A DNA stretch of 64,000 bases, taken from positions 1,448,001-1,512,000 of the forward strand of contig NC_011898.1 in NCBI RefSeq assembly GCF_000022065.1. Direction: 5' to 3'. Made by a program: the position numbers and the translations under genes. This DNA comes from Ruminiclostridium cellulolyticum H10 (lineage in GTDB: Bacteria > Bacillota > Clostridia > Acetivibrionales > DSM-1351). Positions 26,520-34,793 of this stretch are shown piece by piece. The notes below the pieces were generated by a model that ran no database searches, had not been told where the DNA came from, and saw nothing but the letters and a program-made list of their open reading frames with translations. The stretch's first letter is position 1. Every line of letters starts with the position of its first letter.

Positions 26520-28346
26520 ATGTGTGGAATAGTTGGATATATTGGAAATAGAAAAGCAGTGCCTGTTCTTATAAATGGATTGTCAAAGCTTGAATACAGA
26601 GGGTATGATTCAGCGGGTGTCTCTGTTAATGAGGGCGGGTTATTAAAGGTTATTAAATGCAAGGGCAGACTTGCATGTCTTGAAGAAAAGCTTGAGACCG
26701 AGAAACTAAGCGGATGTATGGGAATTGGTCATACCAGATGGGCTACTCATGGTGAACCTAACGATGTGAATTCACATCCCCACATAAGCCAGTCCGGTGA
26801 GATAGCTGTTGTCCATAACGGGATTATTGAAAATTATATGCAGATAAAGGAGTTTTTAAAGGATCAGGGATATGTTTTTAAATCTGAGACCGATACCGAA
26901 GTTATAGCACACCTCGTAGAATATTATTACGAAGGTGACCTTGTAGATGCAGTAATGAAGGTAATCGATGAAATCGAGGGCTCCTACGCACTTGGAGTTC
27001 TTTGTAAGGACGATGAGAATATGTTTGTTTGTGCGAGAAAAGACAGCCCATTGATCATAGGTCTTGGGGAAGGTGAGAACTTTATAGCGTCGGATATTCC
27101 TGCAATTCTTGAATATACCAGAGATATTTATATTCTTGAAGACAAGGAAGTTGCCATTTTGACAAGGGACAGCGTACAGGTATTTAATAGCCTTGGTGCT
27201 GCTGTTGACAAAGAGATTTTTAAGGTAAACTGGGATGTTAAGGCGGCTGAGAAGGACGGATACGAGCATTTTATGATGAAGGAAATGTATGAAGAGCCAA
27301 AGGTTATAAGAGATACTATAAATCCTCGTATAAAGGATGGAGAACTGGTTCTTGATAATGTCACCATAACCGAGGAAGATATAAGTAAGCTTGAAAAAAT
27401 ATATATCGTTGCCTGCGGAACAGCATACCATGCAGGTGTTATAGGAAAATACATTATTGAAAAGCTTTGCAGAATCCCGGTAGAAGTGGATGTTGCATCG
27501 GAATTCCGTTACCGTGATCCTCTTGTTTCAGATAAGAATATGACAATAATAATAAGTCAATCGGGAGAAACTTTGGATACTCTATTTGCACTTCGTGAAT
27601 CAAAGAAAAGAGGGGCAAGAATTCTGTCTATAGTTAATGTTGTAGGCAGCTCTATTGCACGTGATTCAGATGATGTTCTATACACATGGGCAGGGCCTGA
27701 GATTGCAGTTGCATCAACAAAAGCGTACAATACCCAGCTGACGGCTCTTTATATGGTGGCCCTTGAGCTTGGACTAAAAAAGGGTACAATCACAAAAGAG
27801 GAAGCTGATGCTATTCTGGGGCAGCTGAAACAGATTCCAAACGATATTGAAAAGATTCTGGAAAACAAGGAAGATATACAGAAGTTTGCTCATCAGCATT
27901 ACAATGCTAAGAGTATATTCTTTATTGGAAGAGGACTTGACTATGCTCTCTCGCTGGAGGGCTCGTTGAAGCTGAAGGAAATCTCATATATTCACTCGGA
28001 GGCGTACGCAGGCGGTGAGTTAAAGCACGGAACTATAGCACTTATTGAAAAAGGTACTCTTGTTGTTTGTCCAATGACTCAGGATAATCTGTTTGACAAA
28101 ATGGTAAGCAATATCCGTGAAGTTAAAGCCAGAGGGGCTGTGGTTCTTGCTATTACACAGGAAAAACATGCAGAGGAACTAAAAAAGACAGCGGACACAG
28201 TAATTACAATACCTGACGTTGATTCCCTCGTTGCCCCAATTTCAGCAGTTACCCCTCTTCAGCTCTTCGCCTACTATATGGCGTTAGAAAAGGGCTGCGA
28301 TGTTGACAAGCCGAGGAATCTTGCTAAGAGTGTAACGGTGGAGTAA
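26520..28346 (+). CDS. glmS: Glutamine-fructose-6-phosphate aminotransferase (isomerising)
   Basis: This 608-residue enzyme makes glucosamine-6-phosphate. The N-terminal class II glutamine amidotransferase domain starts MCGIVGYIGNRKAVPVL, with Cys2 as nucleophile, and has GHTRWATHGEPND. Two SIS isomerase domains follow, seen in IISQSGETLDTLFALRE and GRGLDYALSLEGSLKLKEI; the C-terminus ends DKPRNLAKSVTVE, the standard end of GlmS. AAAGGAG precedes ATG 26520. The product controls its own mRNA through the upstream ribozyme. The gene is downstream of glmM, making an amino-sugar group. Confidence 0.97.
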   Translation: MCGIVGYIGNRKAVPVLINGLSKLEYRGYDSAGVSVNEGGLLKVIKCKGRLACLEEKLETEKLSGCMGIGHTRWATHGEPNDVNSHPHISQSGEIAVVHNGIIENYMQIKEFLKDQGYVFKSETDTEVIAHLVEYYYEGDLVDAVMKVIDEIEGSYALGVLCKDDENMFVCARKDSPLIIGLGEGENFIASDIPAILEYTRDIYILEDKEVAILTRDSVQVFNSLGAAVDKEIFKVNWDVKAAEKDGYEHFMMKEMYEEPKVIRDTINPRIKDGELVLDNVTITEEDISKLEKIYIVACGTAYHAGVIGKYIIEKLCRIPVEVDVASEFRYRDPLVSDKNMTIIISQSGETLDTLFALRESKKRGARILSIVNVVGSSIARDSDDVLYTWAGPEIAVASTKAYNTQLTALYMVALELGLKKGTITKEEADAILGQLKQIPNDIEKILENKEDIQKFAHQHYNAKSIFFIGRGLDYALSLEGSLKLKEISYIHSEAYAGGELKHGTIALIEKGTLVVCPMTQDNLFDKMVSNIREVKARGAVVLAITQEKHAEELKKTADTVITIPDVDSLVAPISAVTPLQLFAYYMALEKGCDVDKPRNLAKSVTVE

Positions 28347-28432
28347 GTGGAATAGGGAAAAAAGTTTGTTGTGAGGAATCATAAAAAAGTTTTGGAATTA
28401 ATAAAAAAGATGTGAAATTAATAAAAAATATT

Positions 28433-28487
28433 TAAAATAACAACTGATAGGGCTGAGAAAAACAGTCCTACCAGTTGTTATTTTTAG
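28433..28487 (+). terminator. Rho-independent terminator after glmS
   Basis: AATAACAACTG...TAGG and CCTA...CAGTTGTTATT pair in a long stem followed by TTTT. Confidence 0.85.
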
Positions 28488-28569
28488 ATTGAGTAAAAAA
28501 TAAATTATATTTAATAAAATGTAGAATCATAAAAAAGTTTTATAATTAGTAAAAAATTAATGAAATTCA

Positions 28570-28626
28570 CAAAGAGATATAAGGACTGATTAAAAAAGGC
28601 AGGTCTTATATCTCTTTTAATTTTTA
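28570..28626 (+). terminator. Second hairpin terminator in tandem
   Basis: AAAGAGATATAAGGAC and GTCTTATATCTCTTTT form a long stem followed by an A/T run. It lies 85 bp after the first terminator and is preceded by a diverged copy of the same A/T-rich lead-in (28372-28400 versus 28522-28550). Confidence 0.75.
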
Positions 28627-28965
28627 GTGCGCCCAGCGAAGCTGTAGTGCACTTGCCAGTGTAAGAATGGCACGGGTAATTACCAAGAAGCCCGGTAGCC
28701 AATCCCGGTGCATACTAGTAATGCTATGTGCTGAACGGGAGGATAAAGTACTTGTCTAAACAACAGGGCGAGCGAAAATGCAGACCGTAACAAAAAGTGA
28801 ATTCTGCCGTATCGTCAAAAAAGGTCTCTGGTATTTATTACAGACAACAGAACTGTAATTAGGGAAGGAACTCTGCTCTATTCAAGAATTCTGGAGGAGG
28901 TAAGAGCGAGTGAATGCCTAAAAGGGTATGTTAATTCTTATTGAACCGCCGTGTACCGACCACTC
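28627..28965 (+). mobile_element. Truncated, ORF-less group II intron remnant
   Basis: The segment opens with GTGCGCCCAGC, the GUGYG-type 5' end of a bacterial group II intron, and continues with structured, GC-richer domain-I-like sequence (CACTTGCCAGTGTAAGAATG, GGTAATTACCAAGAAGCCC) unlike the surrounding A/T-rich DNA. Near the end, GAACCGCCGTGTACCGA (about 28943-28959) resembles the 5' half of intron domain V, but the 3' half and domain VI are absent. No reverse transcriptase frame is present. It is therefore a deleted, immobile relic. The assignment rests on motif memory, not on folding. Confidence 0.6.
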
Positions 28966-29086
28966 GATTGTATAATTTCCGGGTCAAATAATGGTATTTA
29001 CCCGTGTATCACATACATTGAATATTGCTTTAAATACTCTGAATTTCAACGGGCTATTGTAGAGAAATATAGGAATAGACCATAGA

Positions 29087-29326
29087 ATGTCCGAAAGTAT
29101 GACATATAAACTTCTCTTATTTATTGATTTTAAACAAGAGAAGTTTTATGTGGGAAATGATCTCACAAATGATTTTGAATTTCATTTAAATCCCGATGAG
29201 CATAAAATGATACCTATAAAATTATTTCCACTAGAAAAGGGTTTGCATGACGTATTTTTTGTAATTGTTGTAGCTCCAAACATTAAGTCCTTGAACAAAG
29301 ACTTCAGACGAAGCACTCGGGTATAA
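29087..29326 (+). pseudogene. Orphan gene fragment, function unknown
   Basis: A 79-codon frame has protein-like sequence, for example FEFHLNPDEHKMIPIKLFPL and KGLHDVFFVIVVAPN, but no ribosome site before ATG 29087 and no recognisable domain. Its first third overlaps an 11-bp perfect stem (29108-29118 with 29136-29146). It is best read as a surviving piece of a decayed gene; a real short protein cannot be excluded. Confidence 0.35.
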
Positions 29327-29370
29327 ATTCTATGAATATCTACCTATAATTTTTAATATTGTAAGTTTAA

Positions 29371-29574
29371 TATCTATATTGTATATTTATAGTAATTAAG
29401 TATTATAAGGGAATTATACGGAAACGGTATTCAACCGATATGTCATCTCATTATGCGGATAGTGTTAAAGTTGCATTTAAAGAAATAAATAGCATAATAG
29501 AGCTAGACGGATCCCAAATTAATGCAACATGCTTTTCCGTTAAAGAATCCAATTTTAATACCTACTGGAGATGA
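29371..29574 (+). pseudogene. Decayed reading frame without start
   Basis: The frame is open for 67 codons, with a hydrophobic start (CIFIVIKYY) then soluble sequence such as SSHYADSVKVAFKEINSIIE, but no start codon with a ribosome site. It reads like the remains of a membrane-anchored protein. A further start-less frame in similar style (KKWSASLKDIDKQETNRGST) lies at about 29634-29783, perhaps from the same gene after frameshifts. Confidence 0.3.
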
Positions 29575-29935
29575 ATAGTGAATCAGATATTTTAAGGAGC
29601 AATGTGCATTTTATGTGGGGGTGATAATAATTTGATTTTCTAAAAAAGTGGTCTGCAAGTCTAAAAGATATAGATAAGCAGGAAACAAACAGAGGAAGTA
29701 CATTTGTAAAATCTGAAATCAAACTAAAGAATACGATTTTACAAAGTACTAGCTACCTAAGTGTCGTACAACGCGAGCCTTGAAAATGTAATATATTGGG
29801 CACCATAATATAAGAAAGTCAAAACCTTATTTATTATGAATTTGTTAAGCACTAACAAAACAATAGTAAGGGGAACGTTTCACCTATAAAAAGTATAACC
29901 TTTACCCACAGGTGAGTTTAAAGGGGAAAATTTCC

Positions 29936-30016
29936 TTATTGCTTGCCTGATACATCAAATTTCTCATCAGAAACCTTAGAACCAGAAAGTTTAGTGGTCT
30001 CTATGCCTTTATTCAT
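29936..30016 (-). CDS. Possible 26-residue peptide gene
   Basis: On the minus strand, ATG at 30016 has AGGTGTG six bases upstream and opens a 26-codon frame (MNKGIETTKLSGSKVSDEKF, then DVSGKQ). The product is polar and charged with no signal sequence. It is the only frame with a good ribosome site in this gap. It may be a small peptide, or the preserved N-terminus of a deleted gene. Confidence 0.3.
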   Translation of the reverse strand: MNKGIETTKLSGSKVSDEKFDVSGKQ

Positions 30017-30348
30017 TACTCACACCTGCTATCCTAGTTTATAATTATCGCAAATTACAATGTTCCCAACACCCTAGCTGGAATTAAGTGTTATATTATG
30101 GTGTTCTCAAGGACCGATACAGACTATGGCTGTAAATGTTTACCAATATTAACAAGTAAACATGTAGGCATATTTTTACAGTGAACTATAGCTATTATGT
30201 TGCTGGTAAACATCTTACAAATGTTGCGTAAGTCATTTGTACAATACACAGGTAGCTAAATATATTACATTCAAAAGAAAGGAGGCTAAGTTTTTTTGTA
30301 TATTAGTTTTATGATTCAAAAGAATAAAAAATTTAGGAGGTAAATATT
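30017..30348 (+). other. Leader of the GH74 gene, no further gene seen
   Basis: The 330-bp gap before the xyloglucanase holds a perfect inverted repeat, ATGTTTAC (30136-30143) and GTAAACAT (30156-30163), a candidate operator or leader hairpin, and two AGGAGG-like sites, one at about 30282 without a gene and one directly before the GH74 start. No clear sigma-A promoter was found. Confidence 0.4.
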
Positions 30349-32970
30349 ATGAAGATTAGAAATATCAAAAAAATTATTATTTTATGTTTACTTATTGCCT
30401 TTACGTGTACTTCTCTATTAGTACCACCTGTATCTGCAAATGGACCCGTAAGTGCCCCGTATAATTGGAATAATGTTAAAATCGGCGGAGGGGGAGGATA
30501 TGTTTGCGGAATTGTTTATAACCCAACGGAGAAAGGCCTTGTTTATGCTCGTACCGACATGGGTGGAGCATATATAAGAAATAAGCAAACATTAGAATGG
30601 GAGCCTATTACCGACTGGGTATCGCCGGATGAATGGAACCTTTTAGGGTGTGAAAGTATAGCTACCGACCCAGTTGATACAAATAGAGTTTATATAGCAG
30701 CTGGTACATATACAAACAGTTGGACACAAATGAACGGATATATTCTTCGTTCTGAAGACTACGGTAAAACGTGGGAAAGGACTGAGCTGCCTTTCAAATT
30801 CGGAGGAAACATGCCGGGGCGTTCAGTCGGTGAACGTTTGATGATTGATCCCAACAGCAATAACATATTATATTTTGCGGCAAGAAGCGGTAACGGACTT
30901 TGGAAAAGTACAGACTATGGTAAAACATGGGCAAAGGTCAGCAGCTTCACAAATGTAGGAAACTATGTTGAAGATCCCAAATTTGAATATTCATCGGATA
31001 ATCTGGGATTGTGTTTTGTAACTTTTGATTCATATAAGGGTACTAAAGGTACACCGACTAAGGACATTTATGTCGGTGTTGCTGATAAAAAGAATCCGCT
31101 GTATGTCAGTCATGATGCAGGAGAAACATGGAACCCGGTTGAAGGTCAGCCGACAGAAAGTACCTTTACACAGCATAACAGTAAAGCCTTGAAAATCGGT
31201 ATCCCCCAACATGCAGTTGTAAGCAGCAAAGGAATTTTATATGTTACATATTGTGATAGGGGAGGTCCTTATCAGTGTGATGACGGTGCAGTTTATAAAT
31301 ATGATACAAATACAGGTGTTTGGACAGATATAACACCTCCTTCTGGTAAAAACTGGGATGGTTCACCAAAGTATGAAAACTACTACGGATTTTCAGGTTT
31401 AAGTGTTGATGCACAAAATCCTGATACACTTATAATATCGTCACTTCAATCATGGTGGCCCGATAACTTTATTTTCCGTTCAAGGGATGCTGGTGAAACT
31501 TGGGATGCTATTTGGGAACATGGTGAGTCATATCCGTCAAGAAACCTTAAATATACAATGGATATTTCAAAAGCACCCTGGCTTACATTTGGAAATAAGA
31601 TAAACGCAGCAAGCGGCGGTTTGATAAAAGGCGACGAAATAATGAATTATCCTGCACCAAAGCTTGGCTGGATGATGAGTGCTCTTGCAATCAATCCTTT
31701 TGATTCCGATGAAATGATGTATGGTACAGGTGCTACTATTTATGGTTCAAAAAATCTGACAGATTGGGATAGCGGTAAATTAGTAAATATCGAAGTTATG
31801 GGAATGGGAGTTGAAGAAACTGCTGTTTTAAGTCTGATATGTCCGCCAATTAGCGGCGTAGAACTGATAAGCGGGGTTGGAGATATCTGTGGATTCATAC
31901 ATAAAGACTTAAAAGTAGGTCCGGACATGATGATGCTAACTCCTAGATTTACGAGCACTACAGGTTTGGATTATGCAGAGCTCAATCCGAAAACTATAGT
32001 AAGAGTGGGTAATACTGATAAAGAACAATATGAAATGATCAAAAAAAGCGTTGCCATTTCTAAAGATGGAGGTGCTACCTGGGCTGAAGTTCAGCCAAAT
32101 ATAAGTTATACATTCCCTGCAAGTACTGAAGATGACATTATACAGGGTGGTACTGTTGCAGTGTCTGCCGACGGTTCAACATTTGTCTGGTCAACAGGCA
32201 CAAGTCAGGGAGTTGTATGCTTCTTAAATGGCGGCTGGAAAGCAGTCAGCACACTTCCGGCAGGTGCAAATGTTTGTTCGGACAGAGTTAACCCGAAAGT
32301 ATTCTATGCATATGCAGAAAATACTTTCTATTCAAGTAACGATGGAGGTCAAACATTCACAGCTGTAAAAACAGATCTTGAGTCTTCTACTTCCAAAATC
32401 AAAGCAGTTCCTAATAAAGAAGGGCATGTTTGGATTCCTGGTTCAACGACAGGTCTTTCCTATACAACTGATGGAGGTAAAACAATTAATAAAGTTAATG
32501 ACATTACCAGATCTGATGTAGTTGGATTCGGTAAAGCCAAGGATGGTGAAGACTACCTGGCAATCTATATGTGTGGCGAAAAAGACGGTCTATATGCAGT
32601 CTATCGTTCCGATGATATGGCTAAAAGCTGGGTCAGAGTGAATGACGACCAGCACCAGTATGGTTCTATAAACTACTCAATTACGGGAGATTTAAGAGTT
32701 TATGGCCGTGTATTTGTTGCAACCAATGGAAGAGGTATTGTGTATGGTGAGCCAAACTCCGATTCACCAACTCCTACTATTGGAGACATTAATGAAGACG
32801 GTCTCGTTGATGCTCTCGATTTTGCAGCGTTAAAAAGGTATCTTCTCAGTTCAACGACACTTACTGATAAACAATTGATTGCCGCTGATGTTAATCGTGA
32901 TGGTTCAGTAAATGCTATTGACTTGGCAGTGTTTAAAAGTTATTTATTGGGAATAATTACCTCATTTTAA
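30349..32970 (+). CDS. Cellulosomal xyloglucanase, GH74 with dockerin
   Basis: This 873-residue secreted enzyme starts with a signal peptide (IKKIIILCLLIAFTC, cleavage near residue 31). The GH74 domain of twin seven-bladed propellers fills about residues 35-800, with sialidase-type repeats such as SEDYGKTWERTE and SRDAGETWDAIW. Likely catalytic Asp residues lie in YARTDMGGAYIR and in GVGDICGFIHKDL, by analogy with characterised GH74 enzymes. A type I dockerin (about residues 808-870) has two calcium loops, GDINEDGLVDALDFAALKRY and ADVNRDGSVNAIDLAVFKSY, with the Ala-Leu/Ala-Ile recognition residues of R. cellulolyticum dockerins. GGAGG precedes ATG 30349. It is a stand-alone gene; R. cellulolyticum has a similar cellulosomal Xgh74A. 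Confidence 0.95.
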   Translation: MKIRNIKKIIILCLLIAFTCTSLLVPPVSANGPVSAPYNWNNVKIGGGGGYVCGIVYNPTEKGLVYARTDMGGAYIRNKQTLEWEPITDWVSPDEWNLLGCESIATDPVDTNRVYIAAGTYTNSWTQMNGYILRSEDYGKTWERTELPFKFGGNMPGRSVGERLMIDPNSNNILYFAARSGNGLWKSTDYGKTWAKVSSFTNVGNYVEDPKFEYSSDNLGLCFVTFDSYKGTKGTPTKDIYVGVADKKNPLYVSHDAGETWNPVEGQPTESTFTQHNSKALKIGIPQHAVVSSKGILYVTYCDRGGPYQCDDGAVYKYDTNTGVWTDITPPSGKNWDGSPKYENYYGFSGLSVDAQNPDTLIISSLQSWWPDNFIFRSRDAGETWDAIWEHGESYPSRNLKYTMDISKAPWLTFGNKINAASGGLIKGDEIMNYPAPKLGWMMSALAINPFDSDEMMYGTGATIYGSKNLTDWDSGKLVNIEVMGMGVEETAVLSLICPPISGVELISGVGDICGFIHKDLKVGPDMMMLTPRFTSTTGLDYAELNPKTIVRVGNTDKEQYEMIKKSVAISKDGGATWAEVQPNISYTFPASTEDDIIQGGTVAVSADGSTFVWSTGTSQGVVCFLNGGWKAVSTLPAGANVCSDRVNPKVFYAYAENTFYSSNDGGQTFTAVKTDLESSTSKIKAVPNKEGHVWIPGSTTGLSYTTDGGKTINKVNDITRSDVVGFGKAKDGEDYLAIYMCGEKDGLYAVYRSDDMAKSWVRVNDDQHQYGSINYSITGDLRVYGRVFVATNGRGIVYGEPNSDSPTPTIGDINEDGLVDALDFAALKRYLLSSTTLTDKQLIAADVNRDGSVNAIDLAVFKSYLLGIITSF

Positions 32971-33023
32971 GGTTTCGGTTTAGTTTTTTAGTTAAGAACC
33001 ACAGGTTAGTGAAGTTGTAAAAT

Positions 33024-33031
33024 AAAAGTAG
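33024..33031 (+). terminator. Left half of the split GH74 terminator
   Basis: AAAAGTAG (33024-33031) is the reverse complement of CTACTTTT (34583-34590), which lies just beyond the IS3-family element and is followed by further T. Without the element the two would form an 8-bp stem with a 12-base loop and a T-run, a normal terminator for the GH74 gene. Confidence 0.5.
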
Positions 33032-33093
33032 ACAAGGATGTACCGACCCCCAAAAGTTAGACCATAATCTAACGATTGGAGGTCGGTATTTTT

Positions 33094-33672
33094 ATGGCTA
33101 AATATTCTTTTGAATTTAAGAAACAAATTGTAAAAGCCTATCTAAATGGAGAAGGAGGATACGAGTATCTTGCAAAGCAGTATGATATCCCCTCGTTTAA
33201 CAACATTAAGAAATGGGTCCTTAATTATAATGCTTTTGGCGACGAAGGTTTGGTGCGTTCTCGCAAACAAAAAAAATACTCTTTCGAATATAAACTTCAT
33301 GTTGTAGAATTATATTTAACAAGTGAGGTTTCATATCAAGAGTTAGCTATTCAAGAAGGAATTCGTAATCCTGCACTGATTGTTAAGTGGGTGAACGATT
33401 TTCGGATTGCTGGTCCGGATGCTTTGAGACCTAAGAAGAAAGGTCGGAAGAAACCATTGAGCCTAAAAAGAAAAGTAACAGATACCAATGCAACTGAATC
33501 AATTATTGTTGATACTAGTGCTGAATATGTTAAACAGCTTGAAGATGAACTTTTAAAGTTACGTATAGAGAATGCCTATTTAAAAGAACTGAGGAGGCTG
33601 CGTTTAGAGGAGGAAACTCTTCTGAAAAAGCAGCGAGAATCGTCTACAGCCTCCGAGGAGATTTCAAACTAA
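33094..33672 (+). CDS. IS3-family transposase OrfA (helix-turn-helix)
   Basis: This 192-residue protein has two tandem helix-turn-helix units of the InsC/IS150 kind, in EFKKQIVKAYLNGEGGYEYL and in EYKLHVVELYLTSEVSYQEL, each followed by a W-V-N recognition segment. The C-terminal part (EYVKQLEDELLKLRIENAYL) is a leucine-zipper-like coil used for multimerisation. ATG 33094 follows GGAGGT by about ten bases. A short A-rich shift site at 33624-33630 lets ribosomes move to frame -1 into orfB. Confidence 0.9.
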   Translation: MAKYSFEFKKQIVKAYLNGEGGYEYLAKQYDIPSFNNIKKWVLNYNAFGDEGLVRSRKQKKYSFEYKLHVVELYLTSEVSYQELAIQEGIRNPALIVKWVNDFRIAGPDALRPKKKGRKKPLSLKRKVTDTNATESIIVDTSAEYVKQLEDELLKLRIENAYLKELRRLRLEEETLLKKQRESSTASEEISN

Positions 33673-34514
33673 AAGACATTCTCGCAGTAGTAGGCTTTCC
33701 TAAAGCAACATATATGTATTGGCAGAAAAGATTTGATAGAGAGAATCCAGACAAAGAACTGGAAGATAAGATATTGGAGATTCATGAGAATAATAAGAAT
33801 TATGGATATCGTCGTATGTATGGTGAACTCAGGAATCAAGAATTTATAGTAAACAAGAAGAAAGTACAGCGAATTATGCAAAAGCTTAGTCTTCAAGTTA
33901 CTTCTTTTACCAGAAAAAGTCGCAAGTACAGTTCTTATAAGGGAAAAGTTGGAACAGTTGCACCTAACAGAATCCGTAGACGTTTCAATACTCATATTCC
34001 ACACCAGAAGATTACAACTGATACAACAGAGTTTAAATACTACGAAGTTGATTCCAAGGGACATATGACAATGCATAAGCTTTACCTGGATCCTTTTATG
34101 GATATGTACAATAGTGAAATAGTAAGTTTCGGTATTGATAAACATCCATCTGCAGTAAATATTATGAGTGCACTTAATAAAGCTATTGAAATCACATCTG
34201 ATTGTCCTTATAGAAGAACATTCCATTCAGATCAAGGTTGGGCTTATCAGATGAAAGTATACTCACATCGTCTCAAAGAAGAACGGATTTTTCAAAGTAT
34301 GTCTAGAAAAGGTAACTGCCATGATAATTCAGTAATGGAAAACTTCTTTGGTCTGCTAAAACAAGAGATATACTATGGAGTTGTGTACTACAGCTACGAG
34401 GACTTAAAAAATGCAATAGAACGATACATAAAGTATTATAACGAGCAAAGAATTAAAGAGAAACTAGGATGGCTGAGTCCTGCTCAATACAGACTTAGGC
34501 TCTTGGCTGCATAA
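33624..34514 (+). CDS. IS3-family transposase OrfB (DDE integrase domain), via -1 frameshift
   Basis: The catalytic half has a frame open through the end of orfA; coding sense begins around EKAARIVYSLRGDFKLKDIL, just after the GAAAAAG shift site at 33624-33630. An internal ATG at 33714 could give a 266-residue product. The rve-type DDE residues are in TTDTTEFKYY (Asp), TFHSDQGWAYQ (Asp) and CHDNSVMENFFGLLKQE (Glu). The HTH_21 segment YGYRRMYGELRNQEF is also present. All are intact, so OrfAB should be functional. Confidence 0.9.
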   Translation, partial: EKAARIVYSLRGDFKLKDILAVVGFPKATYMYWQKRFDRENPDKELEDKILEIHENNKNYGYRRMYGELRNQEFIVNKKKVQRIMQKLSLQVTSFTRKSRKYSSYKGKVGTVAPNRIRRRFNTHIPHQKITTDTTEFKYYEVDSKGHMTMHKLYLDPFMDMYNSEIVSFGIDKHPSAVNIMSALNKAIEITSDCPYRRTFHSDQGWAYQMKVYSHRLKEERIFQSMSRKGNCHDNSVMENFFGLLKQEIYYGVVYYSYEDLKNAIERYIKYYNEQRIKEKLGWLSPAQYRLRLLAA

Positions 34515-34726
34515 AAAATGCGTAACAAATATCAAAATCTGTTACGCAATAAAGTCTAACTTTTTGGGGTCACATCATCGCCCTACTTTTTTCTATAAGT
34601 TTTTCTTTATTGAAGTTGTTAGTTTTTTTATTTGTTTAGAACTCTTGCCGAATTGACATAAATACTAATATGCAACATTTATGTGTAAGGTTCATATAAT
34701 GCTATTAAAGTAGAAATACCATCACT

Positions 34727-34766
34727 ACAAGGAATTATGTTTGCTTGATTCCTTAATTTGTAGTAG
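34727..34766 (+). promoter_or_regulatory. Hairpin upstream of first acyltransferase gene
   Basis: CTACAAGGAAT and ATTCCTT...TTTGTAG pair imperfectly over 40 bases, 28 bp before ATG 34794. It is likely a leader hairpin. The rest of the 216-bp gap after the IS contains only A/T-rich DNA. Confidence 0.35.
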
Positions 34767-34793
34767 AAATACGAGTGTTAGGGGTGAACAATT

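Larger units (their letters stand above)
33039..34577 (+). mobile_element. IS3-family insertion sequence
   Basis: The element is bounded by imperfect inverted repeats: TGTACCGACCCCCAAAAGTT at the left and, on the opposite strand at the right, TGATGTGACCCCAAAAAGTT; both continue into AGAC. It is about 1.54 kb and carries orfA and orfB in overlapping frames, with the -1 shift layout of the family. Both frames are intact, so the copy may be active. A perfect hairpin (TGCGTAACA with TGTTACGCA, 34518-34547) follows orfB. No clear target-site duplication was found. Confidence 0.88.

Noticed and set aside
30060-30085. CCCAACACCC resembling a SigI-type -35 element before the GH74 gene
   Set aside because: The expected CGA-containing -10 element is not at the right distance, and SigI control is described for a different cellulosome-forming species.
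33036-34580. Target-site duplication of the IS3-family element
   Set aside because: The three bases on either side (GGA and TCG) do not match under any shift I tried.
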